Positions 1-6,636 of a stretch of 36,123 nt of DNA are shown here, piece after piece. A program made the translations under genes and the position numbers. The stretch's first letter is position 1, and every line of letters starts with the position of its first letter. The notes under the pieces were generated by a model. It ran no database searches. It worked only from the letters and a program-made list of their open reading frames with translations, and was not told where the DNA came from. Source of the stretch: Paeniroseomonas aquatica (GTDB lineage Bacteria; Pseudomonadota; Alphaproteobacteria; Acetobacterales; Acetobacteraceae); assembly GCF_030409335.1 (NCBI RefSeq), contig NZ_JAUFPN010000202.1:1-36123 (forward strand), given 5' to 3'.

Positions 1-162
1 GCCGAGGCCGGGGTGGCGGCGACGGCGCGGATGCTGCCGAAGCTGGGCCGCGCCAGCTACCTCGGCGACCGGGCGCTCGGCGTGCCCGATGCGGGGGCCG
101 CGGCGGTCGCCGTCTGGCTGCGGGCCCTGGCCGGCCCCTGGCCCGGCCGGCCGCCGGCCTGA
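1..162 (+). CDS. dhaL: Dihydroxyacetone kinase subunit DhaL, C-terminal end (partial)
   Basis: The window opens inside this gene; frame 1 is open until TGA at 160-162. The visible 53 residues contain MLPKLGRASYLGDRALG followed by PDAGAAAVAV, which matches the end of the DAK2/DhaL domain (helical ADP-binding subunit of dihydroxyacetone kinase, where the GRASYLGERSxGHxDPGA pattern is characteristic). In the family the domain phosphorylates dihydroxyacetone with ATP, or with PEP through DhaM. The start, and whether this is a separate DhaL or the C-terminus of a single-chain kinase, lies outside the window. A GC-rich inverted repeat (141-148 with 167-174) brackets the stop codon and could form a weak terminator, but no T-run follows. 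Confidence 0.8.
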   Translation, partial: AEAGVAATARMLPKLGRASYLGDRALGVPDAGAAAVAVWLRALAGPWPGRPPA

Positions 163-301
163 CCCGGGCCGGGCCGCGGCGCAATCCTCCACTCATTCTG
201 CATCCGCGCGCCGGGGCCGCCGGTAACGCTGCCGGGACGGGCGCCGCCCCGGGAAGGCCGCACCGGCGCGGGCGCCCGACGACGTCGTGGAAGGAGTGCC
301 T
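163..301. other. Intergenic region after dhaL
   Basis: Short GC-rich spacer with no ORF that looks real. The only structure seen is the right arm of the inverted repeat around the dhaL stop and, at the far end, the GGAAGGAG ribosome-binding site (about 290-297) of the next gene. Confidence 0.5.
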
Positions 302-1180
302 ATGACCAGCCCTGCATCCGCCGGCGGCGGCTACCAGCAGATCCTGGACTCCCGGCGCCGGGCGGTCGCCCGGCGGCAGGCCGCCTTGCCGCCCCGGCAG
401 GCCGCGAAGGCCGCGGCCCCGCCGCGGTCGGCGCCGCGGAGCCTCGCCTGGACGATCCTGCCGGCCATGCTGGGGATGCCGGCGCTGGGCCTGGTCGTGC
501 TGCTGCTGGCGCCGCCGCTCCGCATCGGCCTGGAGGACGAGCGGCCGGCGCGGCCGTCGCTTCAGGCCGCGGCCTGGGCACCGGCCCCGCTGGAGCCTTC
601 GCCGGAGCGGGCCGGTTCCGCCCTGGCGCCGGGCACCGGGCCGGCGGCGGCCGGGGACGCAGCCGAGGTGCTTGCCGCCGCCCCTGAAAACCCGCCGGTC
701 CCGCCGCAAGCCGCCTGGGCGCCGGCCGACGGGCCGCTGGCGGCCGGCGCGGTGGCCGCCTCCATGGACGACAGCCCCATGGAGGCCGAGGCGCCCGTGC
801 CGCCGGAGGAGCCGGTGCTGGCCCTGCCGGCCGGGCCCGCGCCCGCCGCGGCGGAGGCCCCCGCGGTCCTGGCCCAGGCGGACGAGGAGGATCCGCTGCC
901 GTGGCCCTACCGGGAGGCCCCGGCGGAGCCGGCCCCCGCGGCCCCGGTGCGGATGGCCGCGGTGCTGGCTCCGCCGGTCGCGGTGCGGCGCCCGGTGGCG
1001 CGGGACGGGGTCAAGGCAGGGGCGGGGGCAGGGGCGGCGCAGCCTGCCGCCGCACCCGCCGTGGCCCGGGCGTCGGCGGAGGCGCGCTGCCGGGCCGTCT
1101 CGATCCGCCTGCAGCTCGAGGCCGCGCCCAGCCCCGCGGATCTGGCCTTCCTGCGCGGCGGCTGCGCACCCGGACGCTGA
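302..1180 (+). CDS. Hypothetical Pro/Ala-rich single-pass membrane protein
   Basis: A 292-residue protein of unknown function. The ATG at 302 is chosen because GGAAGGAG lies 5 nt upstream; an in-frame GTG at 287 would place that site inside the gene. The first ~50 residues are basic (many Arg/Lys, DSRRRAVARRQ), followed by one hydrophobic segment (about residues 51-72, LGMPALGLVVLLLAPPL), then ~190 residues dominated by Ala, Pro and acidic residues. The topology suggests a cytoplasmic N-terminus and a long disordered periplasmic region. The last ~30 residues are less biased and carry two cysteines (CRAVSIRLQLEAAPSPADL, then GGC), possibly a small folded C-terminus. The layout resembles TonB-like spacer proteins, but no TonB C-terminal domain is visible. 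Third-position GC is strong, supporting real coding. Confidence 0.7.
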   Translation: MTSPASAGGGYQQILDSRRRAVARRQAALPPRQAAKAAAPPRSAPRSLAWTILPAMLGMPALGLVVLLLAPPLRIGLEDERPARPSLQAAAWAPAPLEPSPERAGSALAPGTGPAAAGDAAEVLAAAPENPPVPPQAAWAPADGPLAAGAVAASMDDSPMEAEAPVPPEEPVLALPAGPAPAAAEAPAVLAQADEEDPLPWPYREAPAEPAPAAPVRMAAVLAPPVAVRRPVARDGVKAGAGAGAAQPAAAPAVARASAEARCRAVSIRLQLEAAPSPADLAFLRGGCAPGR

Positions 1181-1349
1181 CGGCATTGGCAACGGCGGCG
1201 GCTGTCAAGGACCGCCCCGAACTGCTATTAGTTATCAATGCGAACTCATTCCTTGGGTTCGGGAATGCAGCGTCACGCAACGGTTGTGCGGGCCCGGATA
1301 GGCCCCCGACCGTGCCCCGATCGCGGTAACGAGGGACTAGCGCATACTC
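1181..1349. other. Intergenic region, AT-richer, probable promoter of the GT39 gene
   Basis: This 169-nt spacer is less GC-rich than its surroundings around 1225-1270. It contains a small inverted repeat, CATTCC (1247-1252) with GGAATG (1262-1267). No strong -35/-10 pair can be asserted. GAGGGA about 15 nt before the next ATG is a poor ribosome-binding site. Confidence 0.4.
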
Positions 1350-2999
1350 ATGGCGATCCATGACCGGCGGCCACTTGATCCGCTCGCGCCTCCCGCCCTC
1401 GACGCCACCGCACCCGCCTCCCGCCTCCCGCCCGCCTATCCCGGCGGCTACGCCTGGCGGCGGCGGCCCGACTGGAGCTACTCGCGGCTGGCGCTGCGGG
1501 ACCTGACGGCGGCGGCCGGGCTGCTGGCCCTGGCCGTGCTGCTGCGGCTGCCGAGCTTCCTGCAGTCGGTGATCGACCCGGACGAGAGCCTCTACGTGCT
1601 GCAGGCCCGGGAGTGGCTGCGTGGCGGCTGGCCCTATGTCGCCGTCTGGGACATGCACCCGGTCGGTGCCCCGGCCCTGGTGGCCGCCGGCTTCGCAATC
1701 CTGGGCGAGAGCATCGCGGCGGTCCGGCTGCTGGGGGCGGCGGCGGTCGCCGTCACCGGCTTCCTGCTGTTCCGCACCGTGGTCCTGGCCCGCGGGGACC
1801 GCCTGACCGGCCTCGCCGCGGGGGTGCTCTACGTGGCCCACAGCCTGCTGCCGGGCGGCCTCGCCACCAATACCGAAATCCTGATGGCGCCCCTCGTCGT
1901 GGGCGGCTGGATGCTGGCCATCATCGCCGTGCGGGACATGCAGGAGCGGCGCCGGGCACCGACGGCGATGCTGGTCATGGGCATGGGGCTCTGCTTCGGC
2001 GGCGCGCTCTGGATCAAGCAGGTGGCCGCGCCGCAGGCCTGCCTCGCCTTCGCCGCGGTGGTGGCGCTGGCGCTGGCCAGCCGGCTGATGAGCCTCCGCC
2101 GGCTGCTGCTGCTGGCCCTGGTCTTCGCCCTCGCCTGCGGCCTGCCGAGCCTAGCGACCGGCCTGGTCTATGCCCTCCGCGGCACCTTCGGCCTGTTCTA
2201 CGAGGCCAATGTCGTCGCCCCGCTGCGCTATGCCGCCGGTGGCGGCCTGCCCTCGGTGGTCAGCCTCAGGCTGATCGTCGCGGCGATGCTGCAGGCGGCC
2301 TGGCTCCTGGCCCTTGCCGCCGTCGCGGTCGGCATGGCGCTCCGCGGCCGGGCGCTGACCGGATGGCGGCAGGATGCCCTGCTGCCCTTCGCCGCCGCGG
2401 TCTGGCTGGCCGGGGCCGTGATGAGCATCGTGCTGCCCGCCAAATTCTTCGACCACTACTTCATGCTGTGGTTCCCGCCGCTCTGCCTGGCCGCGGCCGC
2501 CGGGCTGCGCGGCATCCTCAATGTCGAGGCGCGGCGTCCGCGCCTGGCCCTGGTCGCGGCGGTGCTGCTGCTCGCCTCCATGCCGGTGCTGGGAGACTTC
2601 ACCGCGCGGGCACGCAACGGCTTCGCCCTGCGCCTGCCGGATCCGTCGGAGGTGGTGGCCGCGACCATCCGGCAGTCCCTGCCGCCGGGCGAGACCGCCT
2701 TCCTCGTGAACTACGAGCCGATCGTCTATTTCCTGGCCGACATCCCGCTGCCGACCCGCATGCCCTTCTGGGAGCACCTGGTCGGCGACTTCAGCAATGC
2801 GCTGGGCCAGGACAGCGACGAGGAGCTGGCGGCGGTGCTCGAGCGCAGGCCCTACCTCATCGTCATCTCGGCGCGGCAGTGGATGCGGGTGCGGCCGGAC
2901 GCGAAGCGCCTTCTGGAGGCCACCCTGGCGGTGGCCTACGGCGGCCCCGAGCGCGTCCTGGACGGGGTCGGGGAAGTGGAGATCTGGCACCGCCGCTGA
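1350..2999 (+). CDS. GT39-type (ArnT/PMT-like) integral membrane glycosyltransferase
   Basis: A 549-residue polytopic protein. After a ~50-residue Pro-rich cytoplasmic tail come about ten hydrophobic segments, then a soluble C-terminal region of ~110 residues ending at IWHRR. The first periplasmic loop carries DPDESLYVLQAREWLRGG then DMHPVGAPAL. This is the acidic-pair and H-P-P/G signature of the dolichyl-phosphate-mannose/undecaprenyl-phosphate-sugar dependent family (GT39/GT83, PMT_2). Members move a sugar from a polyprenyl phosphate donor onto lipid, glycan or protein at the periplasmic face. The substrate cannot be deduced. The gene stands alone: no lipid-A or O-antigen genes are adjacent, and a strong hairpin follows at 3048-3084. 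The start ATG 1350 has only a weak ribosome-binding site; no other start fits better. Confidence 0.8.
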   Translation: MAIHDRRPLDPLAPPALDATAPASRLPPAYPGGYAWRRRPDWSYSRLALRDLTAAAGLLALAVLLRLPSFLQSVIDPDESLYVLQAREWLRGGWPYVAVWDMHPVGAPALVAAGFAILGESIAAVRLLGAAAVAVTGFLLFRTVVLARGDRLTGLAAGVLYVAHSLLPGGLATNTEILMAPLVVGGWMLAIIAVRDMQERRRAPTAMLVMGMGLCFGGALWIKQVAAPQACLAFAAVVALALASRLMSLRRLLLLALVFALACGLPSLATGLVYALRGTFGLFYEANVVAPLRYAAGGGLPSVVSLRLIVAAMLQAAWLLALAAVAVGMALRGRALTGWRQDALLPFAAAVWLAGAVMSIVLPAKFFDHYFMLWFPPLCLAAAAGLRGILNVEARRPRLALVAAVLLLASMPVLGDFTARARNGFALRLPDPSEVVAATIRQSLPPGETAFLVNYEPIVYFLADIPLPTRMPFWEHLVGDFSNALGQDSDEELAAVLERRPYLIVISARQWMRVRPDAKRLLEATLAVAYGGPERVLDGVGEVEIWHRR

Positions 3000-3047
3000 C
3001 CTGCCGCGCCGCCGGTGTCCCCGGCCAGCGCCGGGGTGGCCGCAGCT

Positions 3048-3084
3048 GGGACCCTGGCCCCGCGCAATGCGGGGCCAGGGACCC
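3048..3084. terminator. Strong bidirectional hairpin between convergent genes
   Basis: GGGACCCTGGCCCCGC (3048-3063) pairs with GCGGGGCCAGGGACCC (3069-3084) with one mismatch and a 5-nt GCAAT loop. It lies between the end of the GT39 gene and the end of the minus-strand 47-residue ORF. No T-run follows on either strand, so it is inferred to be a terminator or 3'-end stabiliser from position and stem strength. Confidence 0.6.
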
Positions 3085-3097
3085 GAGGGAGCCGGCG

Positions 3098-3241
3098 CTA
3101 CTCGGGGATGTGGAGGCTGGGCACGCCGCCCAGCAGGGCATCGCTGCGCTGCGCGAGGCGCGTCACCAGGCTGACGGCGACCAGGATGGCGAGGCTGGCG
3201 AGGAAGATGAGCATATCGGGAATCCCTTGGCTGATGGGCAT
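3098..3241 (-). CDS. 47-residue single-pass membrane peptide (hypothetical)
   Basis: A short minus-strand ORF reading MPISQGIPDMLIFLASLAIL at its start and ending GGVPSLHIPE. AGGGAGG lies 2-8 nt before the ATG. Residues 10-27 form one continuous hydrophobic segment (MLIFLASLAILVAVSLVT), followed by a basic turn (RLAQR) and a ~18-residue tail, as expected for a small inner-membrane protein with the C-terminus in the cytoplasm. It is flanked by a hairpin downstream (3048-3084) and a palindrome upstream (3264-3278). The function is unknown to me. The case rests on the ribosome-binding site, the clean hydrophobic segment and the fit with flanking signals; conservation was not tested. Confidence 0.6.
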   Translation of the reverse strand: MPISQGIPDMLIFLASLAILVAVSLVTRLAQRSDALLGGVPSLHIPE

Positions 3242-3263
3242 TCCCTCCCTGAAACGTGTTTAA

Positions 3264-3278
3264 TGCTGCGTCGCAGCA
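3264..3278. promoter_or_regulatory. Perfect 15-nt palindrome, candidate operator (PhaR-like CTGC-N3-GCAG)
   Basis: TGCTGCG-T-CGCAGCA is a perfect inverted repeat with a single central base. It sits 23 nt upstream of the minus-strand 47-residue ORF and ~90 nt upstream of the tusA-like gene, in AT-richer DNA. Its core CTGC-GTC-GCAG fits the CTGC-N3-4-GCAG pattern reported for PhaR, the polyhydroxybutyrate-responsive repressor of Rhodobacter and Paracoccus. Assignment to PhaR is inference from pattern only. Confidence 0.45.
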
Positions 3279-3368
3279 AATACGAGTATCGGATTGTCGC
3301 CAGCGGCCCGTGAGGTCGCAGGCCCGGCGCACTTGCCACGGGCGGTGCCGGGTGCTGGACTCGCCGCC

Positions 3369-3605
3369 ATGGTGGACACGATGCTCGACGTGCAGGGGCT
3401 GGCCTGCCCGCTGCCGGTGCTGAAGGCGAACAAGGTGATGCGCGGCCTGGCGCCCGGGGCGCGGCTGGTGGTGCTGGCGACGGACCCGGCGGCGGCGCGC
3501 GACTTCCCGGCCTATTGCGCCGAGACCGGCCATGTCCTGGTCTCGGCCGAGGAAACGACCGGCGTCTGGCGCTTCACCCTGCGCAAGCGGGAGGCATCCG
3601 CATGA
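3369..3605 (+). CDS. TusA/SirA-family sulfur carrier protein
   Basis: A 78-residue protein, normal length for the TusA family, when started at ATG 3369 (MVDTMLDVQGLACPLP). A longer open frame upstream has no matching sequence. Cys13 in the CPLP motif is the expected persulfide-carrying residue. Family members relay sulfur from cysteine desulfurase, classically to TusBCD/TusE and MnmA for 2-thiouridine in tRNA, or to other acceptors in sulfur and molybdenum-cofactor metabolism. No tusBCDE genes are nearby, so a general sulfur-carrier role is all that can be said. It overlaps the following HDAC-like gene by ATGA, implying translational coupling. No clear Shine-Dalgarno sequence is visible; ATG 3381 is a possible alternative start. 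Confidence 0.8.
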   Translation: MVDTMLDVQGLACPLPVLKANKVMRGLAPGARLVVLATDPAAARDFPAYCAETGHVLVSAEETTGVWRFTLRKREASA

Positions 3606-4531
3606 GCGTGCTGCTGCTCACCCATCGCGCCTGCCTGCTGCACGACCCCGGCGAATTCCACCCGGAATGCCCGGACCGCCTGCGCGCCGTGCTGGGCGCG
3701 CTGGACCGGGAGGAATTCGGCGACCTGCTGCGCGACGAGGCGCCGGAGGCGACGGTCGAGCAACTCGCCCGGGTGCATCCGCGCCACTACGTGGAGGCGA
3801 TCTGCGGCATCCGCCCGCCGGCCGGGGAGAGCGTGCCGCTGGACGGCGACACGGTGATGAGCGCGGGCAGCGCCGAGGCCGCCCTGCGGGCCGCCGGCGC
3901 CGGGGTGGCGGCGGTGGACGCGGTGCTGGCGGGCGGCGTGCGGCGCGCCTTCTGCGCGGTGCGGCCGCCCGGCCACCATGCGGAGCCGGGCCGGCCGATG
4001 GGCTTCTGCCTCTTCGCCAATGCCGTCGTCGCGGCCCGGCACGCCCAGGCGGCGCATGGCGTGGCGCGGGTCGCGGTGGTCGATTTCGACGTCCACCACG
4101 GCAACGGCAGCCAGGCCTGCGTCGAGGGGGATGCCAGCATCCTCTATGCCTCCTCGCATCAATGGCCGCTCTATCCCGGCACCGGCGACCGGCAGGAGCG
4201 CGGCGTCGGCAACGTCTTCAACGCGCCGCTGCCGCCCGGCGCCGACGGCACCGCCTTCCGCGCCGCCTGGGCCGAGGCGCTGCTGCCGGCGATCGAGGCC
4301 TTCGCCCCGGGGCTGGTGGTGATCTCGGCCGGCTTCGACGGCCATGCGCGGGACCCGCTGGCGCAGCTCCGGCTGCGGGAGGCCGACTTCGCCTGGCTGA
4401 CCGCCGAGCTCTGCGCCATCGCCGAGCGGCATTGCGGCGGCCATGTCGTCAGCCTGCTGGAAGGCGGCTACGACCTGGAGGCACTGGCGAGCAGCACGGC
4501 GGCGCATGTGCGGGTGCTGCTGCGGGCCTGA
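3602..4531 (+). CDS. Histone-deacetylase-superfamily (AcuC/acetylpolyamine amidohydrolase-like) enzyme
   Basis: A 309-residue zinc hydrolase of the arginase/deacetylase fold, full length for bacterial members. Visible motifs are RPPGHHAEPG with the His pair at 125-126, DFDVHHGNGSQ with predicted zinc ligands Asp163 and His165, SAGFDGHARDPL with the third ligand Asp246, and EGGYDL with the catalytic Tyr290. Bacterial relatives remove acetyl groups from small amines or protein lysines (AcuC acts on acetyl-CoA synthetase, AphA on acetylpolyamines); the substrate here is not determined. The ATG is embedded in the ATGA overlap with the tusA-like gene, so both are probably made from one mRNA. It converges on the small membrane-protein gene ending at 4550. 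Confidence 0.88.
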   Translation: MSVLLLTHRACLLHDPGEFHPECPDRLRAVLGALDREEFGDLLRDEAPEATVEQLARVHPRHYVEAICGIRPPAGESVPLDGDTVMSAGSAEAALRAAGAGVAAVDAVLAGGVRRAFCAVRPPGHHAEPGRPMGFCLFANAVVAARHAQAAHGVARVAVVDFDVHHGNGSQACVEGDASILYASSHQWPLYPGTGDRQERGVGNVFNAPLPPGADGTAFRAAWAEALLPAIEAFAPGLVVISAGFDGHARDPLAQLRLREADFAWLTAELCAIAERHCGGHVVSLLEGGYDLEALASSTAAHVRVLLRA

Positions 4532-4549
4532 GCGGCCGCCGCCGCCGGG

Positions 4550-4738
4550 TCAGTGCCAGCGCAGCACCCGGCCATGCCCCGGGTCCGCGGCCCTCGGGAA
4601 TAGGTCGAAGGCGCGATCGGCCAGGCCGATCGCCAGCGCCAGGCCGAGCGCCACCAGCACGACGATCGCCTGCCGCCGGCCCGGTGGGTGGCGGACCAGC
4701 ATCGCCAGGCGCAGCGCCATCCGGGCGACCGGGTCCAT
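4550..4738 (-). CDS. 62-residue single-pass membrane protein (hypothetical)
   Basis: A small minus-strand gene. The start is taken at the Met of MDPVARMALRLAMLVRHPPG because the sequence before it reads as a separate short ORF ending in TGATG. A basic amphipathic N-terminus (RLAMLVRHPPGRRQ) precedes one transmembrane segment (about residues 25-40, AIVVLVALGLALAIGL) and a short tail with DLFPRAADPG. The architecture resembles small conserved alphaproteobacterial membrane proteins with an R-H-P-P-x-R motif before the helix; this is recalled, not searched. No strong ribosome-binding site precedes its ATG, consistent with re-initiation from the upstream 18-codon ORF. Function unknown. Confidence 0.6.
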   Translation of the reverse strand: MDPVARMALRLAMLVRHPPGRRQAIVVLVALGLALAIGLADRAFDLFPRAADPGHGRVLRWH

Positions 4739-4794
4739 CAGCGGCGGGCCCCGGCCGGCGCAGGGTCGGGCAGCGGGCTGGGCAGGCGCGGCAT
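4738..4794 (-). CDS. 18-residue ORF translationally coupled to the downstream small membrane protein
   Basis: It reads MPRLPSPLPDPAPAGARR and ends in TGA that overlaps the next ATG as TGATG (1-nt overlap at 4738). GGGAGA lies 9 nt before its ATG, a better site than the downstream gene has. It could be a leader whose translation feeds the 62-residue gene, or simply a short peptide of a two-gene operon. Too short to judge by composition alone. Confidence 0.35.
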   Translation of the reverse strand: MPRLPSPLPDPAPAGARR

Positions 4795-4858
4795 GGTCGT
4801 GATCTCCCGGCGATGCGGCAGTGGACACCGCCCGGCCCGGCCGCCGCAAGCCGGCCGG

Positions 4859-5815
4859 TCAGTCCCGCCAGGGCTGCTCGCGCCAGAGCTGGCCGTACTG
4901 CGCCTGTTGCCGGGCGATCTCGGCGGCGAAGGCCTTGGTGTCGCGGAAGCGCAGCGGCAGCGCCTGGGTCTCGGCCAGCCGGCGGTAGGCCGGGTCGCGG
5001 CTCGCCTCGCCCAGGAGCTCGGACATCTGCCGGATGACCCCGGTCGGCGTGCCGGCCGGGGCGGCGAGGCCGCGCATGGCGCTGTGGCGGATGTCGTAGC
5101 CCTGCTCCCGCAGGGTCGGGATTTCCGGCCTGCCCGGCCAGCGCTCCGCCGCCATCTGGCCGAGCGAGCGGAACAGGCCGGACTGCAGCTCGGGCGCCGC
5201 ATCGGTCATGCTGAGCCCGGCGACCAGCAATTCGCCCTGCACCAGCGCCCCGCGCATGGCCGCGGTACCGCCATAAGCGACCGGCGTCAGCGTCACCCCC
5301 GCCAGCCGCTCCAGCGCCAGCATGCCGAAATGCGCATAGGAGCCGACCCCCGTGGTGCCGAAGCCGACCCCGCCGGGATTGCCGCGGGCCTCGCGCAGCA
5401 GGTCCTGCAGGCTGCGGATGCGGCTGTCGGCGCGGACGAAGATGCCACCGACGTCGTCCACCAGGTTGGCGACGGGGTCGAGGTCCTCCACCGCGTACTG
5501 GGCGCGGCGCTCGATCGGGATGGTGACGAGGTTCGGCAGGGTGACGATGCCGAAGGTGTAGCCGTCGGGCGCGGCGCGGCGGGTCGCGGCGAAGCCGATC
5601 TCGCCGCCGGCGCCGGGCCGGTTGACCACCACCACCGGCTGGCCGAGCCGGGGCTCAAGCCAGCGGCCGATGCTGCGGGCGGCCACGTCGCCGCCGCCGC
5701 CGGGACCGAAGGGGACGATGATGGTCAGCGGCCGGCTCGGCCACTCCGCCCGGGCGGCGGGCACCAGCCCCAGGCAGAGTCCTAAGGCCAGCAGCAGCGC
5801 AGGCACCCGGCGCAT
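4859..5815 (-). CDS. Bug-family (TctC-like) periplasmic tripartite tricarboxylate receptor
   Basis: A 318-residue secreted binding protein. ATG 5815 is chosen because GGAAGGA lies about 6 nt upstream; an in-frame ATG at 5833 would add MTGRIA ahead of the signal peptide. Residues 1-23 form a Sec signal (MRRVPALLLALGLCLGLVPA, cleavage after ARA). The mature part begins EWPSRPLTIIVPFGPGGGGD, then GRWLEPRLGQPVVVVNRPGA, the standard Bug pattern in which the first loop binds a carboxylate. Later motifs include GFGTTGVGSYAHFG and VAYGGTAAMRGALV. Family members capture organic acids for TctAB-type transporters, but no tctA or tctB gene is in the window, so this is an orphan receptor. Ligand unknown. 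Confidence 0.85.
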   Translation of the reverse strand: MRRVPALLLALGLCLGLVPAARAEWPSRPLTIIVPFGPGGGGDVAARSIGRWLEPRLGQPVVVVNRPGAGGEIGFAATRRAAPDGYTFGIVTLPNLVTIPIERRAQYAVEDLDPVANLVDDVGGIFVRADSRIRSLQDLLREARGNPGGVGFGTTGVGSYAHFGMLALERLAGVTLTPVAYGGTAAMRGALVQGELLVAGLSMTDAAPELQSGLFRSLGQMAAERWPGRPEIPTLREQGYDIRHSAMRGLAAPAGTPTGVIRQMSELLGEASRDPAYRRLAETQALPLRFRDTKAFAAEIARQQAQYGQLWREQPWRD

Positions 5816-5955
5816 CGCGATCCTTCCGGTCAAACCCCGACCCTAGCAGCGGCCACCGGACTTGCCAGCCCGGCCCCGGCAATCCCGCGGCCGGCCTCGA
5901 CCTGCCGGCCCGGATTGCGGCAGCATGCGGGACGGGCGCCGGCAAAGGATCGGAC

Positions 5956-6462
5956 ATGGACCGGGAGGCGAGCATCAGGCCGGTGCGGGCGGCGGACGCG
6001 CCCGGGCTGGCGGCGCTGCTCAACGCGATCATCGCCCGCGGCGGGACGACCGCGCTCGAGGCGCCGTTCACGCCTGAACAACTGTCCCGGGCCATGCTGG
6101 CCGGACCCGGCGTGATCTGATGCGTCGTCGCCGAGGATCCCGCGGGCGGACTCGGCGGCTTCCAGTCGCTCACCCGGTCGGACCACCTCCCGGACGACAT
6201 GGGCGACATCGGCACCTTCGCCCGCCTCGGGCGGACGCAGCGGGGGACGGGGTCCCGGCTCTTTGCCGCGACGCTGCGCCTGGCGGCGGCGCGCGGGCTT
6301 GCCGCGATCAACGCGACGATCCGTGCCGACAACGCCGGCGGGCCTGCCTTCTACGGCCGGCTCGGCTTCACCGAGCATGCCCGCCGCCGCGCCGTGCCCC
6401 TGCGGGACGGCACCCGCATCGACCGGATCAGCAAGCGCTTCGCCCTCCGCCGCAGCGGGTAG
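5956..6462 (+). pseudogene. GNAT N-acetyltransferase gene interrupted by an in-frame TGA
   Basis: One reading frame from ATG 5956 (AAAGGA 8 nt upstream) to TAG 6462 encodes a 168-codon GNAT protein with a single TGA at 6118-6120 (codon 55). Upstream is SIRPVRAADAPGLAALLNAI; downstream, CVVAEDPAGGLGGFQSL, then the acetyl-CoA-binding motif A region RTQRGTGSRLFAATLRLAA and ADNAGGPAFYGRLGFTEH. Frame, composition and domain continuity are kept across the stop, so one point mutation (for example TCA or TGG to TGA) explains it. The family acetylates amino groups of small molecules or antibiotics such as phosphinothricin; substrate unknown. ATG 6199 could restart translation, but the product would lack the N-terminal strands. 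Selenocysteine or readthrough is unsupported. Confidence 0.75.
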
Positions 6463-6636
6463 GGCCTGCCCACCTGGCACAGGCCGCGCCGGGGCCCCTG
6501 GACTTGCAGCCCCGCCCGGGACCACAAGATCCACCCGGCAGGGACCGGGCCCACCGCCAAAATGGTTATTTTTTTGGGCGTGATCCAACCTATAGGATAT
6601 ACGATCCGCTAAAATGGCTTGGAGCGCTATCTCGAC
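6463..6636. other. AT-richer intergenic stretch upstream of the QueD-like gene
   Basis: The segment from about 6555 to 6615 is clearly richer in A/T than its surroundings. It contains a run of seven T (about 6570-6577), CCTATAGGATATACGATCC, and two similar 12-mers, GCCAAAATGGTT (about 6557) and GCTAAAATGGCT (about 6609). It may hold the promoter of the next gene or mark the edge of imported DNA. No ORF is supported here. Confidence 0.45.

Noticed and set aside
3015-3263. Plus-strand 82-codon frame between the GT39 and tusA-like genes
   Set aside because: It crosses the terminator hairpin and is antisense to the better-supported 47-residue ORF; no ribosome-binding site or domain.
6118-6120. 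TGA in the GNAT gene as a selenocysteine or programmed-readthrough codon
   Set aside because: No selenocysteine is known at this position in the family, no convincing SECIS-like hairpin was identified immediately downstream, and a one-base mutation explains it more simply.
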